NCBI GenBank assembly: GCA_020064725.1
Contig: JAGTWJ010000001.1
Span: forward strand, 3,844,001-3,908,000
DNA length: 64,000 nt
Direction of reading: 5' to 3'
Source: Drechslerella dactyloides
Lineage: Eukaryota > Ascomycota > Orbiliomycetes > Orbiliales > Orbiliaceae
The position numbers and the translations under genes are program-made. The notes under the pieces are model-generated. The model saw nothing but the letters and a program-made list of their open reading frames with translations, did no database searches and had not been told where the DNA came from. Below, piece by piece: positions 48,720 to 60,245 of this stretch; within the stretch, counting starts at the first letter, position 1, and the number at the start of each line of letters is the position of its first letter.

Positions 48720-50288
48720 ATGGCTCGGTACGCTTATCAACTTTCGCTGGCGACACTGGTTTTCTGTCGTCTAGCCACAGCACAATCTCCGGGTACTAGC
48801 ACACCTGAAGTCCACCCAAAGCTGCCAACGTATAAATGCACAACGTCTGGTGGTTGCGTCCAGCAGGATACTTCAGTAGTCCTCGATTTCAATTACCGTT
48901 ATATCCACTCCGGGTCGACCTCTTGCAAAACAAGCAGTGGCGGCCCTGTTGCATCGCTTTGTCCAAATGAAGCCACATGCTCCCAAAACTGTCAGGTTGA
49001 AGGTGTCGACTATGCCGCTTCTGGTGTCAGCACGTCTGGTGATTCTCTCACCATGTACCAGTACAAAACCGCCAATGGCAGGACCAACAGCGTGTCGCCT
49101 CGTCTCTATCTTTTAGGCGCAGACGGCAACTATGCCATGCCGAAGCTCCTCGGGCAAGAGTTTACATTTGATGTTGACCTCTCGACACTGCCCTGCGGTG
49201 AAAATGGGGCACTGTACTTCTCAGAAATGTCAGCTACCGGTGGGCGAACTTCCAGCGCCCCAGCCGGTGCGAACTATGGGGCTGGATATTGTGATGCTCA
49301 GTGCCCAAGCCAGGCTTGGAGAAACGGCACCATTGATTCTGCAGGGCCGTACTGCTGCAACGAGATGGATGTAAGTCTACATTCCTTACGTCTGCTTTCC
49401 TCAACCAGTAATATATATAGACACTCTGACTCACAAGATCATCAAATATAGATCCTAGAGGCCAATTTCAGAGCCAATGCCTTCACTCCGCATCCTTGCA
49501 CAACAAATGATTGCGACAAGAGCGGATGCGGTTTCAATCCTTATGCTAGTGGTTTCCGCAACTACTGGGCACCGGGAGGGACACTCGATACCTCCAAGCC
49601 TTTCACCGTCATTACTCAATTCATTACCAATGACGGAACCACAAGTGGTACTCTAACCACCATTACCCGCAAGTACATCCAGAACGGAAGAGCAGTTGCC
49701 AGCGCCGTCTCCGGAGGTGACAGCATCTATGCGAGCCAGTGCTCGTCTGGAGCTCCGTACGGTGGACTCACGACCATGGGTCAGGCTCTCGGCCGCGGCA
49801 TGGTGCTCGTCTTCAGCATTTGGAATGACAACGGCGGTAACATGAACTGGCTCGATAGCGGCAACGCCGGCCCTTGCAGCAGCACCGAAGGAAACCCGTC
49901 GAACATCCTTGCCAACAATCCCAATACCCACGTTATCTTCTCCAATATCCGCTGGGGGGACATCGGGTCGACTACCAACAATCCAATTGTTACCAGCTCT
50001 TCGACTCTCAGGACCTCCACGACCACCTCTCGCACAACTACTAGTTCGTCGAGGACTACCACCACCACATCCAGGACCACTACCACTACGTCCAGAACCA
50101 CCACCACCACATCTAGGTCCACCACGACCAGCTCTCGAACAACCACTACGACTACCAGGACGACTAGCGCTACGGGTGCGGTCCAGACCCATTGGGGACA
50201 ATGCGGCGGCATCGGGTGGACTGGGTATACCAACTGCGGTCAATACACCTGCACGGTTCTTAATCCATACTACTCCCAGTGCCTATGA
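48720..50288 (+). CDS. cel7B: GH7 endo-beta-1,4-glucanase with CBM1 (Cel7B / EG I type)
   Basis: Secreted retaining cellulase that cuts internal bonds in cellulose. Exons 48720-49370 and 49452-50288; 495 aa. Signal peptide is residues 1-21 (MARYAYQLSLATLVFCRLATA). The GH7 core has many cysteines. The catalytic motif EMDILE has its two Glu and Asp at about 215, 217 and 220; the intron falls right after EMD. ILEANFRANAFTPHPC, GCGFNPYASG and LVFSIWNDNGGNMNWLD fit the endoglucanase branch rather than cellobiohydrolase, whose motif is IWEAN. A Ser/Thr/Arg linker with repeated TTTTTSRT units (about 400-460) would be O-glycosylated. The last 32 residues (HWGQCGGIGWTGYTNCGQYT...) are a fungal CBM1 with its aromatic and Cys pattern. 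Confidence 0.95.
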
Positions 50289-51055
50289 GTTAATTCATAG
50301 ATAGCACTGCAAGTCACAATTATCTTGCAGATCTATTGAGAATGGAGTGGCGAATGTTTGACAACAAATAGGGACCGCAAGTCTCGCTTTATTATTGTAA
50401 GAACGTCTTCAATCTCATACTAGAGTGTAGACTTTGTACATATTTTTTTGGCAAGACCGAGTGTGAATATAATTATATAAGGCCAGTTTTACATAAAGTT
50501 GATGATTCGGTCTCTTACATAACCCCTAGGAAGATCGATCGTTTAGTTTTACGATAATTTCACGAGCACAATGTGACTAAGTATGATGCCTGCAACCATC
50601 TTTAGAACCACGGGTCTACACTATCATATATCGTGAAAGCTTGCTGAGACGTATAACAGAACCAGTAATTTCTGTTGCATGGCGCATGGTTCCACCGACG
50701 CTCTCGGGCTGGTGCGTTAATATAATTGCGGCTTCTTGATCGAGGTTGCTTATCTATATAGCTTTAACCTTACGTATACGCCCACCAGCGTGCACTTTAG
50801 ACAGAAACGCATCTTAAAGCTATCCAAATTGATCTATATCGATCGATATATATAGTCGAAAAACTTATTGATTCAAGTTCTCGAAGATAACCTGCACTGA
50901 CAGTATACAACGCACAAATTACAACAAAAGCTAAAGTTTTCCAATCAAAAAGACGATGGAGAACTAGAGTCCTGGGCCTAGACGTCCCATGGGTACATAG
51001 GTACCTTCTACCCATTCGCTAATGACATTGGCTCTTTAATTAAGGTGGCCGTGAA
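50289..51055. other. Convergent 3' intergenic region
   Basis: Between the cel7B stop (+) and the stop of the first secreted paralogue (-). AT-rich, no gene recognised. Confidence 0.5.
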
Positions 51056-52637
51056 TTATATCTTGTTATTAGCCTCGTCCGGATTATAATCTATAATGTC
51101 TCCCAGACGGTTCTCCTCATCTTCATCGGCATGGCTGAAGGCAGTCTGGTAAATCGTCGACTCTCTCTCAATCTCGTCTCCAATCCGGTTGATGGCAACG
51201 TTCGGTCGTGCCTGCCCAGCGATACCAGGATTGGCATTGATGTTTTGTATCGGGCGAAGTGGAATTTCCTCCACCCTGTTGATACCCCGCTCATCATAGT
51301 CCTTTTCTCCCATTAGCATTTATCGGTTCAACAAAGCGCTGTAAACCAGCTAGGAGGCTTAAGGCAGACATACTTCTTTGGATTCTTCAAAGCTGAAGTC
51401 TACGGGCCTTCGACCTTGGCCTTGGCCCTGCTGCACCACTGGAACAAACTCTGGATCGATGTTGAATCGCTGCTGATCTGGAACACCCTCCACTTCGTTC
51501 CAGACCACCTCGAAATCGTCGTCATTGAGTTCACCGCTGGGTATTCTAACCCTGTTCATCTCGAGACCCGGCTTACCTCTATTCTTGATGAACGAAAATA
51601 GGGCTTTGCCTCCTGTGCTAATTTTATTGAGAACCCTTCGACCTGTCGTAGGTATCCCGGGCCCAACGATTTCGGTGTTTCCCATTGAGGCAATCCGCAG
51701 CTCCGCATACGGGTACTCTTTCTGTATTCTTTCCACGGCTGCCGCGAAATCCTCATTGATGTCCTGATCGATAGGAGGCCTTGCACGGGTTAGACGTTTC
51801 GGGTTTCCCACCACGTTACGCACTACAACAGCGAAGAACATTAGGATTCAGCTGTCCTTTCACACAGAAACGCAACGCAGCTGGTCCGGGAATAGGATTG
51901 AGTGTACGTACGATATAGCTGTCTGAAGCCCACAGGGAGACCTTCCTCCCATAATCTCAGCGTGTATCCCTCTTGAAGTGGATTTGTTTTCGATAATCTT
52001 TCAAAATTTCCGTTGTTGCCGAATTTCTCGACTAGGAACCTATCCAGTTAAGATTTACTAATCAGCCTTTCCCGTAAAAAGAAGCATGCATCAATATGCC
52101 ACAGGTCGAGAGTATCACGAAACATACTTGCTGGTTTCAAAGCGTTGTCTTAGATTCACATTCTCCGGCGCTCCGTACGTGAGGAATTCCTCGGGGTCGT
52201 TGGTGTTTGTTATAGCTACCCCCGTAGGCCCCTGCAGTTGTAACAGTGTCCCGGGAACAGGCACAAATGGCCCCCCCTCATATTCTATCTCCGCGAAGTC
52301 CCATGACGGGCTACTACCTCCTTCATTCTGGCAGGTCGTCTCTCTCGGGTCAATAGCGAATACGCCCAGCCAGGGCTTATCAGTTGGCGGCCGACACACT
52401 AATTTCATAGAAATGTCACCATTCAGCACTATTCCGTGGTTTGTTCATGGTATACGACATACGTCTGAGTTCTAAGGGTTCCGGATCCTTACGCCGTAAA
52501 GCTTCGCCATCGCCCTCTCTCCAAACTTCGGCCAGCCCGCTGGTGACTACATCGATGATAATCGCAGAGACTGACGGGATGGAGAAGGCTAGGAGCGGTA
52601 TGAGACCGAGTGGTCGAGTTCCGTCAAGCCGGACCAT
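51056..52637 (-). CDS. Secreted protein of unknown family, paralogue A
   Basis: Family not recognised. Exons: 52637-52493, 52428-52128, 52039-51912, 51822-51374, 51301-51056; 422 aa. Signal peptide MVRLDGTRPLGLIPLLAFSI..SVSA. Core motifs: LVCRPPTDKPWLGVFAIDP followed by TTC, LQGPTGVAITNTNDPEE and TNPLQEGYTLRLW. The second half is hydrophilic, with VVGNPKR and RIASMGNTEIVGPG, and an acidic disordered end. The core and two intron positions match the gene at 53546-55244 on the same strand. Intron 1 could use GTATGT (34 nt) or GTAAGG (64 nt) in the same phase; I chose the longer because 34 nt is very short for this genome. The last acceptor (AAAAG) is non-typical. Localisation (secreted) is inferred from the signal peptide; no membrane segment follows. 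Confidence 0.68.
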
Positions 52638-53545
52638 ATCTCCGTCTTATGCGCATGTGCGAACTCTTATAGGCGTTGTTCTCATTAGCTTTCACCAGTT
52701 AATTAAGGCAGACTTCTCTACGTACCTGTAATAGTTCGAGTTCTTGTAATTGTTTTCGACAGTGATAAGTCTTCTAAATGCGCACTCGTATAGCACGAGC
52801 TTCTTTTCCTGGACTCCATGGCAATCATGGCAATGCGTGGTTATGAGCATTTGCTCGCAAACTACCGCAGTTTGCCATAATCCGGACATTTGGGTGTAGG
52901 GATAAGACTATAATTTTGCTCACCACATTTGCCTCGTAGGAAGTCTGTAAAAAATTTAAGTTCAGTCTTAATAATATTCAGGAGGCATTCTTAGAACGTA
53001 GAGAAACGTCCAAAGGATATAGTCTATAAGTAATTTTACTCGTAGAATTCATAGCAACGGGAGAAGTTTACTAGGAAATGGAATGAGCTTTCGAGGCTAA
53101 TTTCATTATGGATATATTAAATTGAGGCTGTGCAGTACTGACATCTATCATAACACCAAATACCCGCAACTTCATTTGTTGGAATCCTCCTTCGCAGATA
53201 TACCGGTCCTAGCACAAGGCGTGGAATTAATGCGTGCTGTATCGTCGACGCATGTGTAACCAGGGGAGGTCCGCATCAGCTGCTAACGTGTTTTGTATTC
53301 GGTGCGGATTTCGATTGAGAACCACGTGTGCCCACCCTAACGTGCACTCAGGTAACAAAGATATATCAAGTCTTGCATAAGTATGCAAAGTTGTCTTCAG
53401 AAGCTCAAAACGCCATTAAAAAGTTTGATCCCAATATATAATGTATGCAACCAGGCCAGGAAGTTGGGATTCTAAGCCCTGGCGCCTAGCTTCGAAACTA
53501 CTTTCAACTAACCTTATTGACATTCGCATTGAAACGTCTCGAAAT
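52638..53545. other. Intergenic between the two secreted paralogues
   Basis: Mostly AT-rich. A 65-codon minus-strand ORF (52692-52889) has four Cys but no supported start or partner exon. I call no gene. Confidence 0.45.
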
Positions 53546-55244
53546 TTACAGAACATCCGCATCCTCGCGCCGAATCTGGCTTTCGGGCTCATATTCGAAC
53601 TGGAAATTATCAACATCGAGCGCCTCCTCGTCCAGCAACTCTTCTTCTTCCGGCGCAGGCTGGTTATTGACCATGTTGACTCGGTCCAAGAAGCCTCGGA
53701 TGATACCGGCGCCGCGTCCAAGGAAGCCAGGATTGTTCGCCGAGACGTCCTGTGGTATAGGATCGAGTTCAGGGTATCTGTTGATGACTATCTCTTCCTC
53801 TTGAACTTGCTCTTCAACTGGAGCTTGCTCTTCGACTTGGGCTGGTTTCCTGAACCTACTGAGCCAGCCCGAGTTGGACTGTTGCTGCTGCTGCTGCTTT
53901 GGTGGCTCTCTCGCGTTGCCCTTCATGATCATTGGCTTGTCCATCTTCTCTTCCTCTTCGATGTCGGTCTGCTTTCCACCTCTGCCGATGTTGGCCAGCC
54001 TGTTGATCATAGACTTTCCGAAACCCAAGCCCGTCGATGCGAGACCACTCGCCATATTTTTCAGTCTGCTGCCCTGCTGGTTGTTCGAGGCCATATTCAT
54101 ACCCTCCTGACCCGCGTTTGGATTCATCTGATTCATCAACTGCCCATACGGGATGCTCTGGCCCATTCCTTGTTGCGCTAGATTCATGCCTTGATTCATA
54201 CCCTGGTTCATCTGCATCTGCGGGTTGAAGCCATAAAAGCTCTGCGTCATATCCATTGGCGGCTGCATCATGCTCTGGCCCATCACCGGGGCATATCGAA
54301 CGCTGCTGCGTGCAGGATTTCTTTCGGGTGCGGGCACATAGTTCTGGATGATATTCAGGCCTGGCAGATTGTCGAGCTTGGTGGGGTCATCGATGATGTC
54401 CGTTTCGTCGAGTTCGAGGACTGTTAGACGGATTGGCGGGAATCCTCTGTACGGACGATCGCTGCGTGCGATCCGCTGGATGCCGCCGGCTTGGCTGTTA
54501 CTTCCCACTGTTTTAGATTGGAAAAGTTAGTATTCGAATCTATGTCTGTTGATTACTCAAATTATAAAAGAAATGTCATGTGGAAAAAGGTATACGACTA
54601 TGTCCACGTACTTCGTAGCTGGTAGTCTCCCTGGATATTAAGGCCGTTCGGACCCGCCCACTCTAGATAGTCGCCTATCTCCAGAGGGTTCGTCGGAGTA
54701 ATCTTCTGCGGCACGCGGCGGCCCTGCGCATCCGCCCTGGTAACTTCAAAGCTGCAGTACCGTTAGCCCACATAAAGATTCTAACGGCAATTGTGCCAAA
54801 CAATGGAAATATCAGGGTTAGCACGTACACAGAAGCCTCATAACCGGTAAAAACATTCACGCCGTATCCGAACCAGCTGTCCCGCGGCTCATCCGGATTA
54901 TTCGTCATCGGAATCGGATTGACCGGCCCGACAAGGTGGACATAGGTATAGTCGGCACCCTCCGGCGCCCTGGTAGACATCCGTAGCTTCCAGTCCTGCT
55001 CCAGACCTTGGCCGCCGTCGACGTTGCCCTCCGGTCCGGAAACAGCGCACAGAGTGCGCGACGGATCGATAACCTCGATACCCCATTCTGGATGATCGTC
55101 AGGCGGTCTGCAGACTACCCACGAGTCGACACCTTGCGGCTCTCGTGTGTCCTCGTCTAGGAAGACAGCTCCGACACGCAGCGCGGACGCAGTGCGGATG
55201 AGCAGCGAGGCAAGGGGCACGAGGGGCAGAATCCGGCTATGCAT
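53546..55244 (-). CDS. Secreted protein of unknown family, paralogue B, with Met/Gln-rich tail
   Basis: Exons: 55244-54829, 54751-54612, 54507-53546; 505 aa. Signal peptide MHSRILPLVPLASLLIRTASA. The core repeats the motifs of paralogue A in the same order: WVVCRPPDDHPEWGIEVIDP followed by TLC, HLVGPVNPIPMTNNPDEP and TNPLEIGDYLEWAGPNG. Introns after EASV and before MGSNSQ fall at the same places as introns 2 and 3 of A. The C-terminal half differs: a Met/Gln/Asn-rich repeat region (MNQGMNQGMN, MQPPMDM, NQMNPNAGQ), a run of six Gln, and two acidic stretches ending REDADVL. Intron 1 has a CTAAC branch and CTGCAG acceptor. No enzyme motif is visible. Function unknown. Confidence 0.72.
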
Positions 55245-56075
55245 CTTGGCCGCAAATTTACGATCTTGTCAATCAAAAAAAAAACAGCCTGATAGTCAGA
55301 TTATTGCGATTCGGAATAAAGATATCCGTGTATCGCGGATGTGTCTATACTCATGGCGATCATCGAAGACGTAAGCCTCAGTCTAGGTGAAATCCTCGCA
55401 TTCTCACGCGGGGAAGTAGTATGCATGCATATTAGCGTCGTCAAACCGGAACCGGCGAAGCATATAAGGCAATGGATATCTCTCAAATCCCAGCTATATC
55501 TCTCTCACTCTTTTGAAATCATCAATATCCTGATCAAGTCATCTTCGTCCATCGAGGGCTGTAGTATATACTACGGTGCACATATACAAATTGAGCGCTA
55601 GAAGTCAGTGTTGGATTTTGTGAGTTGCGCAAGTAGTACTCCCCGTCGTGTAACCATAGCTAACCTCCAACGACATCCCAATCCTACTACACAAAAGTGA
55701 CCGTTCTATAAAGAAGATTTGTGGGCTCCAAAGTGTGTTAGATTTAAAATATTTAGGTGTATATATATAGCCATCCCAGACCGAATTTTTCTCATAATAT
55801 CACATTGTTACGAAACTGATAGTACATCATGGGTCATGAGATTCGACCCTTAAAACCCCCCTAGTTACTAACTTATAAATTTACGTAGTCACTATTTTGC
55901 TAGTGAGTAAGAAGTAGCTAGGTGACAGCAGAATTGCATATTGAGTCCTTTTAAGATTTCTTCCATTATGAGACGAAGTGATATTAGATCCTGCTGGCAA
56001 CTAAAACCAGCCCGCAGAATCGACATGAGAGCTACTTAGTAGGTACGGTAGTTAATAATAATTATATACCCAACT
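55245..56075. other. Intergenic, AT-rich
   Basis: Promoter side of paralogue B and 3' side of the NmrA-like gene. Nothing recognised. Confidence 0.5.
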
Positions 56076-56981
56076 CTAAGCGCTGTCCAAAACCTCCTTG
56101 ACCACCTCCTCAGCCGTCTTATCCGCCTTGATCGGTGCATCGTTCGTCGTATAATCAGCCTGATAAGTATCCACCTCATCATAAACCAAGCCCTGCAAAA
56201 CCTGGTATCCTGCATAGGGATTCCCTGACTTCAACCCCGCTTCTCCCAGCGCAACCCAGTCCGCCGTGGAAACCCTCTCCACCGCCCACTTTGTCCCTGT
56301 GACCTTCTCCGCGGCCGCCAGCAGCTCGTTCTGCGTGACTCTGTGCGAATAGAAGCGCACGTGGCGGTTACGCGTCTCGTCCGGATGCGTGACCGCCCAG
56401 GTTACGACCTTAGCAACATGATCCAGCGTCGATAAGGACATGACCTTATCGCCGCTGCCGAAGATTATGGCCTTGCGGTCCTTCGGTTGCAGGCCGAGGA
56501 AACCTTGCTGCAGTCCCCAGTCGAAGAAGAGGCCGTTCGCGATCAGAGTGTACTCGAGCTTGCCTGCGGCCGCGAGCTCTCTGATGCGCTGGAAGACCTC
56601 GAATTTACCGTGCATGCCGACTTTGTCCCAGAAGCTTGTGACGAGGTCATCGCCGTCGTCCGAGGCGACGGAGCCGTATTCGGTGGGGTAGAAGCGGGTG
56701 ACGCCGGCGTCAACGGCCGCTTCGACGAATTTGAGCTGGGAAATGGCGGCGTCGGTTGCGACGATGGAGAGGATTGTGTCTTGGCCCTTGAAGGCGGCGA
56801 CGAGGGAGTCGTGGGAGTTGTAGTCGGCCTTTTTTACGGGTATGCCGGCTGGGAAGGTTGAGGTTGAGCCCTCACGGGTCAGGATTGTGACCGAGATGGA
56901 GGGTTCAGCGGCAAGGGCAGCGACGATTGGAGCCCCGAGGTTGCCGGAGGCACCGATGACGAGAACGTTCTTGCCAGACAT
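56076..56981 (-). CDS. NmrA-like / isoflavone-reductase-type NAD(P)-binding protein
   Basis: Single exon, 301 aa, start ATG 56981 (MSGKNVLVIGASG). The N-terminal Rossmann loop GASGNLGAP matches GxxGxxG of atypical SDRs, followed by LTREGST. Also family-like are KADYNSHDSLVAAFKGQDTILS, RFYPTEYGS (the YGS segment near the active site), YTLIANGLFFDW and YSHRVTQNELL. Fungal members either regulate transcription as redox sensors (NmrA) or reduce small molecules; the sequence does not decide. The Lys of the classical reductase YxxxK motif is not evident, so catalysis is uncertain. No clustered pathway genes are next to it. Confidence 0.85.
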   Translation of the reverse strand: MSGKNVLVIGASGNLGAPIVAALAAEPSISVTILTREGSTSTFPAGIPVKKADYNSHDSLVAAFKGQDTILSIVATDAAISQLKFVEAAVDAGVTRFYPTEYGSVASDDGDDLVTSFWDKVGMHGKFEVFQRIRELAAAGKLEYTLIANGLFFDWGLQQGFLGLQPKDRKAIIFGSGDKVMSLSTLDHVAKVVTWAVTHPDETRNRHVRFYSHRVTQNELLAAAEKVTGTKWAVERVSTADWVALGEAGLKSGNPYAGYQVLQGLVYDEVDTYQADYTTNDAPIKADKTAEEVVKEVLDSA

Positions 56982-57808
56982 TTTGAATTAAATTATATGT
57001 TGTATGAGGGGATAATATTTAAATGTGTCGATCGTGATATGTATAGATAGGCGGAGGGCTATCGAAATCGAGATGCGCAAAGCTGAATTTTATAGCTCAA
57101 ATTGTAAGAACGGATTGTATTCTGAGAATGTGAATGCAGAGGATAATGTTCTGAGATATCAAGATCATGAAGCCGGACGGGCAGCCCTCTTTATACACGG
57201 CCGTCGACTCTGCAATGCGTCGCTCTCATCTATACCCAAGCAGTCAGACCCACCTCACGGAGACATTTTTTTACACGATCATGGAAACCGCAACCGTGTG
57301 TCATATCATGTCTGTGGCGCAAATGCATACGTACATGTACGTACTGAGATTGGTAATCCGCATCGACGAACTCATCCATTCATGCCATATTGTACCATCG
57401 GCATACAGATCACGGCATGCCGTCGGACGCCTGTCGCAGCCTCAAACGCCACGCCGCAGCCTGATAAAGTCCTGACAAAGCGCCCCCGTCACGTTACCTG
57501 CACCCAGAGCAAACTGCGCGTTGTAGCGCCAGGGATGCCCGCACGTGGATTTCGGGCGAGAGTTTCCGGCTGAACCGTGCGTCAAACTCCTGACGCAACC
57601 GCGCCACACCGGCCGAACCGTTCCACCGCTTTATCTAAGGAATTTAAAGCCGACAATACTCCGTGTGTAACTCCGTGTTTTTTATATATCCGGACGTGCA
57701 GCCGCATTTGCGGAATGCTGCAGATATATCATATGCATCTCTTACTACGGAGCACACGAATACGTATGCATAGGTTGTAGGTGTAGATTATATCGTATCC
57801 TTTGCATT
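56982..57808. other. Intergenic between two minus-strand genes
   Basis: Short ORFs only; nothing recognised. Confidence 0.5.
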
Positions 57809-59083
57809 TCATGTCCTGATGTTCTCGAGAAACTTTCCAAACCAGGCGCTCGGCGCATCCTCACCGCCATCGCCATCCAGCCGCGCTGCTCCTGCGAGCT
57901 CGGCTGCCAGCTGGACGACCTCACTCCGCAGACTTTGCACAACGCCCATCTCCTCGCCATCGTAGAACGCAGCTGCCAGGTCGTCCGCTTTCCCCACGAG
58001 CGCATTGCTCGTCTGGACAATCCGTTCGAGCCGGTCTGCGTTTCGCTCCTTCTCGACGGAGTATTCTTTCCCTCCGCCTCCGTCTCCGTCGACGGGTACT
58101 TTTGTTGAAAGAAAGACCCCGCCAAGCCTCGTGGACGGGTCTTTCACGCGGCGCTTCATTACCGCGGTGTACAGAATGCTGGTTAGCTTGAGCTTCTTCT
58201 GCGTCGCCTCTGCTGTTGCAAGTATCTCTTTGGTGACCTTTGTCTTATTGGTGCCACTTGTCGAACCCCAGAACTCGTCATCGTCATCATCGTCGAATGC
58301 TGGGTCGGCATGAACACTGCTGCTGCTCTGGCTGCCTTCATCTTCGAAACCCGAGTCTTCCCCACGTAGTTCCTCCGCTGCATCTGTCACCCACTCTTTA
58401 AATTCCGCAATACAGTCGTTCAGCATGTCGGCGTGCGACCGGAGCTTGGATTCCACGAGTCCGATCAGATGCTTCTGTGATATCGTGAGCAGTGCGTCGG
58501 CGGAAGACCATATCTGGCCGGTGGAAGTATATGAGGACTTTGTAGCACTGCTAGCAGACGTAGCCTGCCGAAGGTCGGTAATCTGCAGCCGCTGGATCGA
58601 TTTGCTCAATTTCTGTTCTTCCTTTTCTTGAGCTCCCGCTTCGTTTGAGAGATTACTCTCAATCGCCAGCACCATCTCCTCGATGGCTTTCAACGTATCG
58701 ATGACGCCCTTGACGACCGCATCGTGTGTGATAGTGCCATACCGCTCGCGACTCGCGATATACGGCGCCGACGATGCGACAGGCAAGATGCTGTTCGTGA
58801 CGTCGACAAGGATCCGAGCGATAGCCGGGTGACTCGACGCTTCGATCGGCGGGTTCGTGAGCAGGCCGAGCTTTGTAGCGTGCGCTTTGGCTAGATTCGC
58901 AAAGTCTGCGAGGAAAGTGTACAGCGGGATGGCGGCGTATGTGCTGGATGCTGCTGCGACGGCGGAGTCTGCTGCTGGCGGGGCAGAGACGAGTTGGAGA
59001 GTCGTGGCGATAGAGGAGAGTGTGGAAGTGACAACTACCGGCAGCGGCGGGGTTGTCGCGTCTGTGGAGGATTTGGACGCCAT
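57809..59083 (-). CDS. Cyclin-D1-binding / GCIP-domain-like protein
   Basis: Single exon, 424 aa, start ATG 59083. The first 280 residues are Ala/Leu/Ser-rich amphipathic helices (LSSIATTLQLVS, LADFANLAKAHATKLG, VVKGVIDTLKAIEEMVLAI) resembling the helical GCIP (cyclin-D1-binding protein 1) domain found in many ascomycetes. An acidic linker (GEDSGFEDEGSQ, DDDDDDEFWG) separates a second helical half (KEILATAEATQKKLKLTSI, RLERIVQTSNALVGKADDLAAAF). No catalytic motif. Family assignment is by overall pattern; the fungal role is not established. It could instead be another helical-bundle protein. Confidence 0.65.
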   Translation of the reverse strand: MASKSSTDATTPPLPVVVTSTLSSIATTLQLVSAPPAADSAVAAASSTYAAIPLYTFLADFANLAKAHATKLGLLTNPPIEASSHPAIARILVDVTNSILPVASSAPYIASRERYGTITHDAVVKGVIDTLKAIEEMVLAIESNLSNEAGAQEKEEQKLSKSIQRLQITDLRQATSASSATKSSYTSTGQIWSSADALLTISQKHLIGLVESKLRSHADMLNDCIAEFKEWVTDAAEELRGEDSGFEDEGSQSSSSVHADPAFDDDDDDEFWGSTSGTNKTKVTKEILATAEATQKKLKLTSILYTAVMKRRVKDPSTRLGGVFLSTKVPVDGDGGGGKEYSVEKERNADRLERIVQTSNALVGKADDLAAAFYDGEEMGVVQSLRSEVVQLAAELAGAARLDGDGGEDAPSAWFGKFLENIRT

Positions 59084-59858
59084 TCGGTGCGATATGTTCG
59101 TTGTGATAGGTTGGTCGAAGGACTAAATGAGTGACTGTTCGATAGCTCAACAGACGAAGTTTTCGAGTAATGCGGCAGCTAGCACGAATGCCGCGCCACA
59201 GCCAAGGGAATTGACGATTGTAATTGGTGGAGACAGAAGCAGGCACACCCCGAACGCCTACCACAAAAACAACACCACGATTCCATATGACCCAATGCAG
59301 GGTATCTTCTGCCGATATCCTTCACCCATGCGATCTCAAATCAGAAATATTGCCCAGTGGATTATGAAATTCTGGGAAACAAAGCTCCTGATAATAATCT
59401 CAACGTCGCTTTAATCCGTGATAATATCTGATTCCACCCCATCGGATTAGTCGACGGGAAATAGGAAGCTCTGGCAGGTTCCCGGGACTCTTCTGCATGC
59501 TGAGGCGCTTCAGAAGCACAGCATGGCAGTCTTCCACCGATCTGTACAGTTGAGTCCGTACAGATCATCATCGTGTCTGTTGTTTTGCTAGATATACACG
59601 CTGGTTTGCGCATCTACCGAAAGCCAGATCATTACTGCCGCAAACTCGCATACACGCGGCGCCGTAACAGGTTTATTATCCCACCACTGCCATCGCCCAC
59701 ACCAGACCACAGGCGATGCAAATACATCAACCTGCCGCTACGCACACAACGCTCGATAGAGCCCTCGCTACCCATCCAAGGCGCTCTCACTATTCGACTA
59801 GCTACCCGTGTAGCCATATATTTATACATACCTACATCCTTTCGTCGTCGAGTCCAAC
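59084..59858. other. Divergent promoter region, GCIP-like / RING gene
   Basis: A 95-codon plus-strand ORF (59127-59414) lacks motifs and is probably chance. TATA-like TATATTTATA lies about 40 nt before the RING ATG. Confidence 0.45.
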
Positions 59859-60245
59859 ATGTCTGAGATCGCAGATAACTCCCGCTCTCCCTCATCCGAC
59901 CCGGTAGAAGAACTCATCGAGAAGCTAGACAAAAGCATGGCAGAGATTACTGCCAGCGACAACACTCCCTCGGCCTCTTCGACGCACTGCTGTATCTGTC
60001 TGGATACCACTACCGATTCGTTCGAGACGATTTCCTGCGGCCACATGTTCCATGAAGGTTGCATCCAGGTGTGGCGTAGCTGGGCCGGCGCGTGCCCAAC
60101 CTGCCGCCGTCCGACACAAACTGATTCTCCCCAAGAGGCTGATATGATAGAGGAGCCTGAGGAATGGGCTGAGTTTGAGTTCATCATCCGTAATTCGGGA
60201 CTTCCTGTGGATATGGGGTGGGTACAGGAAGAGGTGGTCCCGTAG
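59859..60245 (+). CDS. Small RING-H2 finger protein (putative E3 ligase)
   Basis: Single exon, 128 aa, start ATG 59859 (AACATGTCT). RING-H2 of the C3H2C3 type: HCCICLDTTTDSFETISC, then GHMFHEGC, then CPTC, at about residues 44-86. RING domains bind E2 enzymes and act in ubiquitin transfer. A predicted helix precedes the RING (VEELIEKLDKSMAEI) and an acidic tail follows (EADMIEEPEEWAEFEF), which may bind partners. No membrane segment. Substrate unknown. Confidence 0.85.
   Translation: MSEIADNSRSPSSDPVEELIEKLDKSMAEITASDNTPSASSTHCCICLDTTTDSFETISCGHMFHEGCIQVWRSWAGACPTCRRPTQTDSPQEADMIEEPEEWAEFEFIIRNSGLPVDMGWVQEEVVP

Noticed and set aside
52692..52889. 65-codon minus-strand ORF with several Cys between the secreted paralogues
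   Set aside because: No signal peptide, no convincing start or splice partner; the nearby GTGAGC/TATAG pair would make an intron far too short.
48720..56981. Possible gene cluster (cellulase, secreted pair, NmrA-like)
   Set aside because: No shared pathway, no backbone enzyme, transporter or regulator; adjacency alone is not evidence.
59127..59414. 95-codon plus-strand ORF between the GCIP-like and RING genes
   Set aside because: No motif; lies in a short divergent promoter where chance ORFs are common.
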